From Pimelobacter simplex (GTDB lineage Bacteria > Actinomycetota > Actinomycetes > Propionibacteriales > Nocardioidaceae): 64,000 nucleotides of DNA. Both the position numbers and the translations under genes were made by a program. The notes beneath the pieces are model-generated. The model saw nothing but the letters and a program-made list of their open reading frames with translations. It had not been told where the DNA came from and did no database searches. This document shows, one piece after another, positions 60,451-64,000 of the stretch; position 1 is the first letter of the stretch, and each line of letters opens with the position of its first letter. Location: NCBI GenBank assembly GCA_016803235.1, contig JADCLI010000019.1:37114-101113 (forward strand), given 5' to 3'.

Positions 60451-61977
60451 TCAGGGGATGGCGACCGTGACCCGGACCGGGGCGTGGTCCGACAGCAGGC
60501 TGGTCCAGCGCCCGTTGGCGTAGGGCTCCTCGGTCTGCCACGACGTCACCCGGGCGCCCGGCGGGACGAACACGCGGTCGATGTGCCCACCCCAGCGCGG
60601 GAAGATCCGCGGCACCGGGGACCACTCGGTGAACGAGTTGAGGTACGGCAGCGCGTTGTAGGCCTCGGCGACGTCGTACGCGTCGTCGTACCCGAAGGCG
60701 TTGAGGAACTCCCGCGCCCCGTCCCAGCCGCTGCCGCGGTCGGAGTTGAAGTCGCCGGCGAGGACGATGGGCAGGCCGCCCGCGGCACCGGACACGGCGC
60801 CCCAGAAGGCGGCGGCCTGGTTGGCGCGGGTCTGGTCGGAGGCCTGCGACGGCGGGGCGAGGTGGAGCGAGGCCAGCACCAGCTGACGGTTGGTCGCGGT
60901 GTCGGTGACCCTCACCCAGCAACCGCCGTGGGTGTAGCCGGTGAAGCGGAGGCCGCCCGCGCTGCCCGGTTCGACGGTGAACTTCGAGGACTTGACGATC
61001 AGCGACTGGTTGCGGGCTCCCCCGAGGACCGGATCGCCCGGGTAGCCGTCGCTGACCCGGCAGCCGAGGTCGTACCCGGGAGTGTCCTCGAGGTCGTTGA
61101 TCGCCGGCGCCGACTCCTGGAGGGCGACCGCGTCGGGAGCGACGGCCGCGATCCGTGCCTTGGCCGCCGCCGCCCGGTCACCCCAGGGGTGCTGCCCGGA
61201 GCAGTTGTCACCGCTGCCGCTGCAGACGTTCCACGTCATCATGTTGACGGCGAGGTTGCCGCCGGTCGCCCGGCTGGTGGGCGCGGTGTGCTTGCACCCG
61301 GCGGTGCCGAACGCCCCGACCCCGCGGGGACCGGACGGACGGACCTGGAAGCAGTAGGTGCGGCTCGGGTCGAGGCCCCCGATGGTCACGCTCGCCACGC
61401 CGGAGCCGGCGCCGGGCACGGTGACGCGCTTGGTGTTCTTGGCGCCCTGGATCGGGTTCTCGTTGCCGAGGTAGTCGAAGTCGTACGACGTCGCGCCGGG
61501 GACCTCGTTCCAGCGGAAGGTCAGCGCCACCGTCGCCCCCTGGATCTGCTGGCGGTCGACCCACACCGGCTGCACCTGGGCGAGCTGCGCCGTCGTACGG
61601 CACCGGGTCTTCGACCACTTGCCCTTGCGCTTGCCGTTGTAGGCGCGCACCTTCACGCAGTAGTCGGTGCCCTGCGCGAGCCCCTTGATCGTCATCGAGG
61701 TCTTGCGGGTGCGGTCGGTGTGCGCCTTGCCGCCGGGAGTCCGCCACTTGACCTTGTACGACGTCGCCCGCGCCGCGCGCTTCCACTTCACCTTGAACGA
61801 GGCGGTCGTGCCGTCGACTCGCGGCTTCGCGAGCTTGACGCCCTTCACCCGCGCCGGCTTGGGGGCGGCGGTCGCGGGCTCCGCGAACCCGGCGACGAGA
61901 CCGGAGGTGCACAGCAGGACGGCGATCGTCGCGAGCAGCAGCTGCCGCGCACGGCGGGGCGGGGTGTCGGGCCTCAT
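60451..61977 (-). CDS. Secreted endonuclease/exonuclease/phosphatase-fold protein with two Fn3 domains
   Basis: 508 aa, ATG at 61977 with GAAAGAGC upstream. Signal peptide about 1-38 (LLLATIAVLLCTSGLVAG, cleavage near ATAA). Two fibronectin type III modules follow (about 40-128 and 135-230), both with the W-x-x ... YxVxx pattern (VKWKRAARATSYKVKWRTPGG; FRWNEVPGATSYDFDY). The EEP domain starts at about 240 with MMTWNV, QESAPAI (metal-binding E), GDFNSD and the ending LSDHAPVRVTV, which carry the Asp/His catalytic set. Substrate could be DNA, sphingomyelin or an inositol phosphate; a nuclease or phosphodiesterase is most likely. Confidence 0.88.
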   Translation of the reverse strand: MRPDTPPRRARQLLLATIAVLLCTSGLVAGFAEPATAAPKPARVKGVKLAKPRVDGTTASFKVKWKRAARATSYKVKWRTPGGKAHTDRTRKTSMTIKGLAQGTDYCVKVRAYNGKRKGKWSKTRCRTTAQLAQVQPVWVDRQQIQGATVALTFRWNEVPGATSYDFDYLGNENPIQGAKNTKRVTVPGAGSGVASVTIGGLDPSRTYCFQVRPSGPRGVGAFGTAGCKHTAPTSRATGGNLAVNMMTWNVCSGSGDNCSGQHPWGDRAAAAKARIAAVAPDAVALQESAPAINDLEDTPGYDLGCRVSDGYPGDPVLGGARNQSLIVKSSKFTVEPGSAGGLRFTGYTHGGCWVRVTDTATNRQLVLASLHLAPPSQASDQTRANQAAAFWGAVSGAAGGLPIVLAGDFNSDRGSGWDGAREFLNAFGYDDAYDVAEAYNALPYLNSFTEWSPVPRIFPRWGGHIDRVFVPPGARVTSWQTEEPYANGRWTSLLSDHAPVRVTVAIP

Positions 61978-62136
61978 GGAGCTCTTTCTCGTCGCGGAGC
62001 ATGACCGGGTGCCGAGGGTGACAGCGGTCGCGGACCTTCCGGCATTACAGGCTGTCCTTACCAGATCGTGCCGGATTCAATCCGCCGTGACCCAGCGCAC
62101 CGCGACGAGGATCACGCCTCGCGCGCTTGACGGCAC

Positions 62137-62142
62137 TAGTCT
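62137..62142 (+). promoter_or_regulatory. -10 hexamer TAGTCT of a leaderless promoter
   Basis: TAGTCT ends 6 nt before GTG 62149 of the DEAD-box helicase. Confidence 0.5.
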
Positions 62143-62148
62143 TGACGG

Positions 62149-63888
62149 GTGAGTGACCTTCCCAGTGACGCCGCGGACCAGCCCGCCACCTTCGCCGACC
62201 TCGGTCTCGGTGACCGCATCCTGAAGGCTCTCAAGGACATCGGCTACGAGTCGCCGTCCGCGATCCAGGCCGAGACCATCCCGCACCTGCTCGAGGGACG
62301 CGACGTGATGGGCCTGGCGCAGACCGGCACCGGCAAGACCGCCGCGTTCGCGCTGCCCATCCTCGACCAGCTCGACCTGTCGCAGAAGACGCCGCAGGCG
62401 CTGGTCCTCGCCCCGACCCGCGAGCTGGCGCTCCAGGTGTGCGAGGCGTTCGAGAAGTACGCCGCCAACCTGCGCGGCGTCCACGTGCTCCCCGTCTACG
62501 GCGGCCAGGGCTACGGCGTCCAGCTGTCGGCGCTGCGTCGCGGCGTCCACATCGTCGTCGGCACGCCCGGCCGGATCATGGACCACCTCGAGAAGGGCAC
62601 GCTCGACCTCACCGAGCTGCGCTTCCTGGTCCTCGACGAGGCCGACGAGATGCTCAACATGGGATTCGCCGAGGACGTCGAGACGATCCTCGCCGACACC
62701 CCCGACGACAAGCAGGTCGCGCTGTTCTCGGCGACCATGCCCAAGCAGATCCGGTCCCTGTCGCAGACCTACCTCAAGGACCCGGTCGAGATCGCGATCG
62801 AGCGCAAGACCCGGACCGCCGAGAACATCAAGCAGCGCTACCTGATGGTCAGCTACCCGCAGAAGGTCGACGCGCTGACCCGGATCCTCGAGGTCGAGAA
62901 CTTCGAGGGCGCGATCGTCTTCGTGCGCACCAAGAACGAGACCGAGACGCTGGCCGAGAAGCTGCGCGCCCGCGGCTACAGCGCCGCCGCGATCAACGGC
63001 GACATCGTGCAGGCGCAGCGCGAGCGCACCGTCAACCAGCTCAAGGACGGCAAGCTCGACATCCTGGTCGCCACCGACGTCGCGGCCCGCGGCATCGACG
63101 TGCCCCGGATCAGCCACGTCTTCAACTACGACATCCCCACCGACACCGAGGCCTACGTGCACCGGATCGGCCGCACCGGCCGCGCGGGCCGCAGCGGTGA
63201 CGCGATCTCGTTCATCACCCCGCGCGAGCGCTACCTGCTCAAGCACATCGAGAAGGCCACCCGCTCCACGCTCGAGCAGATGCAGCTCCCGAGCGTCGAC
63301 GCGATCAACGTCTCGCGCCTGAGCCGCTTCGACGACCAGATCACCGCCGCCCTCGAGTCGCCGAGCATCGACTTCTTCCGCGACGTCGTCGGCCACTACA
63401 TCCGTGAGCACGACGTGCCCGAGGTGGACGTCGCCGCGGCGCTCGCCATCGCCTTGCAGGGCGACACCCCGCTGCTGCTCGAGGAGGAGCCGGAGCCCGA
63501 GCGCCGGCCGCGCCGCGAGCACGACGACCGGGGCGACCGTGGCGACCGCGGCGACCGCCGGGGTGGCGACCGGGACCGTGGCGAGCGTGGCGGCCGGGAC
63601 CGTGCGCCCCGCTCGGGCGGCAGCTTCCAGTCCTACAAGATCCAGGTCGGCAAGCGGCACCGCGTCGAGCCGCGCCAGATCGTCGGAGCGCTCGCCAACG
63701 AGGGTGGCCTCGACCGTCGCGACTTCGGCAAGATCACGATCCGCCCCGACTACTCGATCGTCGAGCTTCCCGCGCGGCTGACCGACGACCAGTGGGAGCG
63801 GCTCAAGAGCACCCGGATCAGCGGCAAGCTGATCGAGCTGGCCAAGGACTACGGCCCGCCGAACCGCTCGCGCAAGCCTCGCGACTGA
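62149..63888 (+). CDS. deaD: DEAD-box ATP-dependent RNA helicase (DeaD/CsdA type)
   Basis: 579 aa from GTG with TAGTCT six bases before. All core motifs: TFADLGLGDRILKALKDIGYESPSAIQ (Q motif), AQTGTGKT (57-64), PTRELA, DEAD (163-166), SAT, and HRIGRTGRAGR. The C-terminal half has a DDRGDRGDRGDRRGG-like Arg/Gly/Asp linker (about 465-490) and a DbpA-type RNA-binding domain (YKIQVGKRHRVEPRQIVGALANEGGL, FGKITIRPDYSIVELP). It remodels rRNA and mRNA structures, important in ribosome assembly and cold. Confidence 0.96.
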   Translation: MSDLPSDAADQPATFADLGLGDRILKALKDIGYESPSAIQAETIPHLLEGRDVMGLAQTGTGKTAAFALPILDQLDLSQKTPQALVLAPTRELALQVCEAFEKYAANLRGVHVLPVYGGQGYGVQLSALRRGVHIVVGTPGRIMDHLEKGTLDLTELRFLVLDEADEMLNMGFAEDVETILADTPDDKQVALFSATMPKQIRSLSQTYLKDPVEIAIERKTRTAENIKQRYLMVSYPQKVDALTRILEVENFEGAIVFVRTKNETETLAEKLRARGYSAAAINGDIVQAQRERTVNQLKDGKLDILVATDVAARGIDVPRISHVFNYDIPTDTEAYVHRIGRTGRAGRSGDAISFITPRERYLLKHIEKATRSTLEQMQLPSVDAINVSRLSRFDDQITAALESPSIDFFRDVVGHYIREHDVPEVDVAAALAIALQGDTPLLLEEEPEPERRPRREHDDRGDRGDRGDRRGGDRDRGERGGRDRAPRSGGSFQSYKIQVGKRHRVEPRQIVGALANEGGLDRRDFGKITIRPDYSIVELPARLTDDQWERLKSTRISGKLIELAKDYGPPNRSRKPRD

Positions 63889-63941
63889 CCTAGTTGTTCT
63901 GACCACGGACGTTAGGTACGGCGGGTCGGCTGGACCATGAC

Positions 63942-64000
63942 GAAGACCTCCGGGTGAGGTGTGGAGCTACCACGCACCCACACTCACCACGGAGGTCTTC
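63942..64000. repeat. Inverted repeat at the right edge
   Basis: GAAGACCTCCG (63942-63952) pairs with CGGAGGTCTTC (63990-64000). The stem continues inward with GGTGAG/CTCACC and GTGTGG/CCACAC with small bulges, about 24 bp in all, around a short loop. It may be a terminator or the end of a mobile element that lies mostly beyond the window; no transposase is visible here. Confidence 0.5.

Overview
The window is about 73% GC chromosomal DNA with coding sequence on both strands, many GTG starts, many 1-8 nt gene overlaps, and numerous starts preceded by a TANNNT -10 hexamer 6-7 nt upstream (leaderless transcription). Together with the Mce operon, PucR, ROK and PadR regulators, class E sortase, ECF42-type sigma factor and truncated haemoglobin, this points to a high-GC actinobacterium. 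A Nocardioides-like member of the Propionibacteriales is my best guess from gene content and the dispersed GAGCGAGCGCCAGCGAGCG repeat; this is inference, not a database match. I saw no rRNA, tRNA, CRISPR array or intact transposase. The left edge cuts a GH65 phosphorylase, and the right edge ends in an inverted repeat.

Layout. 0-8.3 kb: disaccharide phosphorylase plus beta-phosphoglucomutase-type HAD enzyme, a cytochrome P450, a truncated haemoglobin, a large ATPase-LuxR regulator, a daunorubicin-type ABC exporter and Dps. 8.3-12.1 kb: a second P450 with its TetR regulator and a 19-bp-arm operator over the start codon, then an ABC1/UbiB kinase-like membrane protein. 12.1-23.0 kb: an organosulfur scavenging locus consisting of arylsulfatase, its formylglycine-generating enzyme, a complete peptide-type ABC importer, a ROK regulator and a divergent TauD-type dioxygenase. 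23.0-25.8 kb: a DinB-like protein, nitronate monooxygenase and an MFS transporter.

25.8-39.3 kb is the most interesting part. An eleven-gene Mce lipid-transport operon starts with a secreted DUF6801-like protein that carries a Pro/Gly/Asn wall-spanning linker and a C-terminal LADTG sorting signal. It continues through two YrbE permeases, six MceA-F proteins and two Mce-associated membrane proteins. Next to its 3' end are a class E sortase (the class that recognises LAxTG), a second secreted paralogue of the first gene and a TetR regulator. Matching AAACAG-N2-type promoter/operator elements lie before the Mce operon and before the paralogue. I propose that this is a sortase-displayed accessory protein of a Mce importer, controlled by one local TetR regulator.

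39.3-64 kb: MFS exporter, DUF1905 protein, YCII/ECF42 pair, orphan histidine kinase, M3 oligopeptidase, a 214-bp inverted-repeat element, PadR regulator with palindromic operators, a PucR-controlled aminotransferase/methylmalonate-semialdehyde dehydrogenase operon, secreted and lipoprotein genes of unknown function, a Ser/Thr kinase preceded by a GNAT remnant, YceI, a 45-codon small gene, a small gene plus glmS, a GT61-type glycosyltransferase, a secreted endonuclease/exonuclease/phosphatase-fold protein with two Fn3 domains, and a DEAD-box RNA helicase. Three good copies of a dispersed repeat (12-9-12 hairpin) sit at gene ends, and two of them encode C-terminal protein tails.
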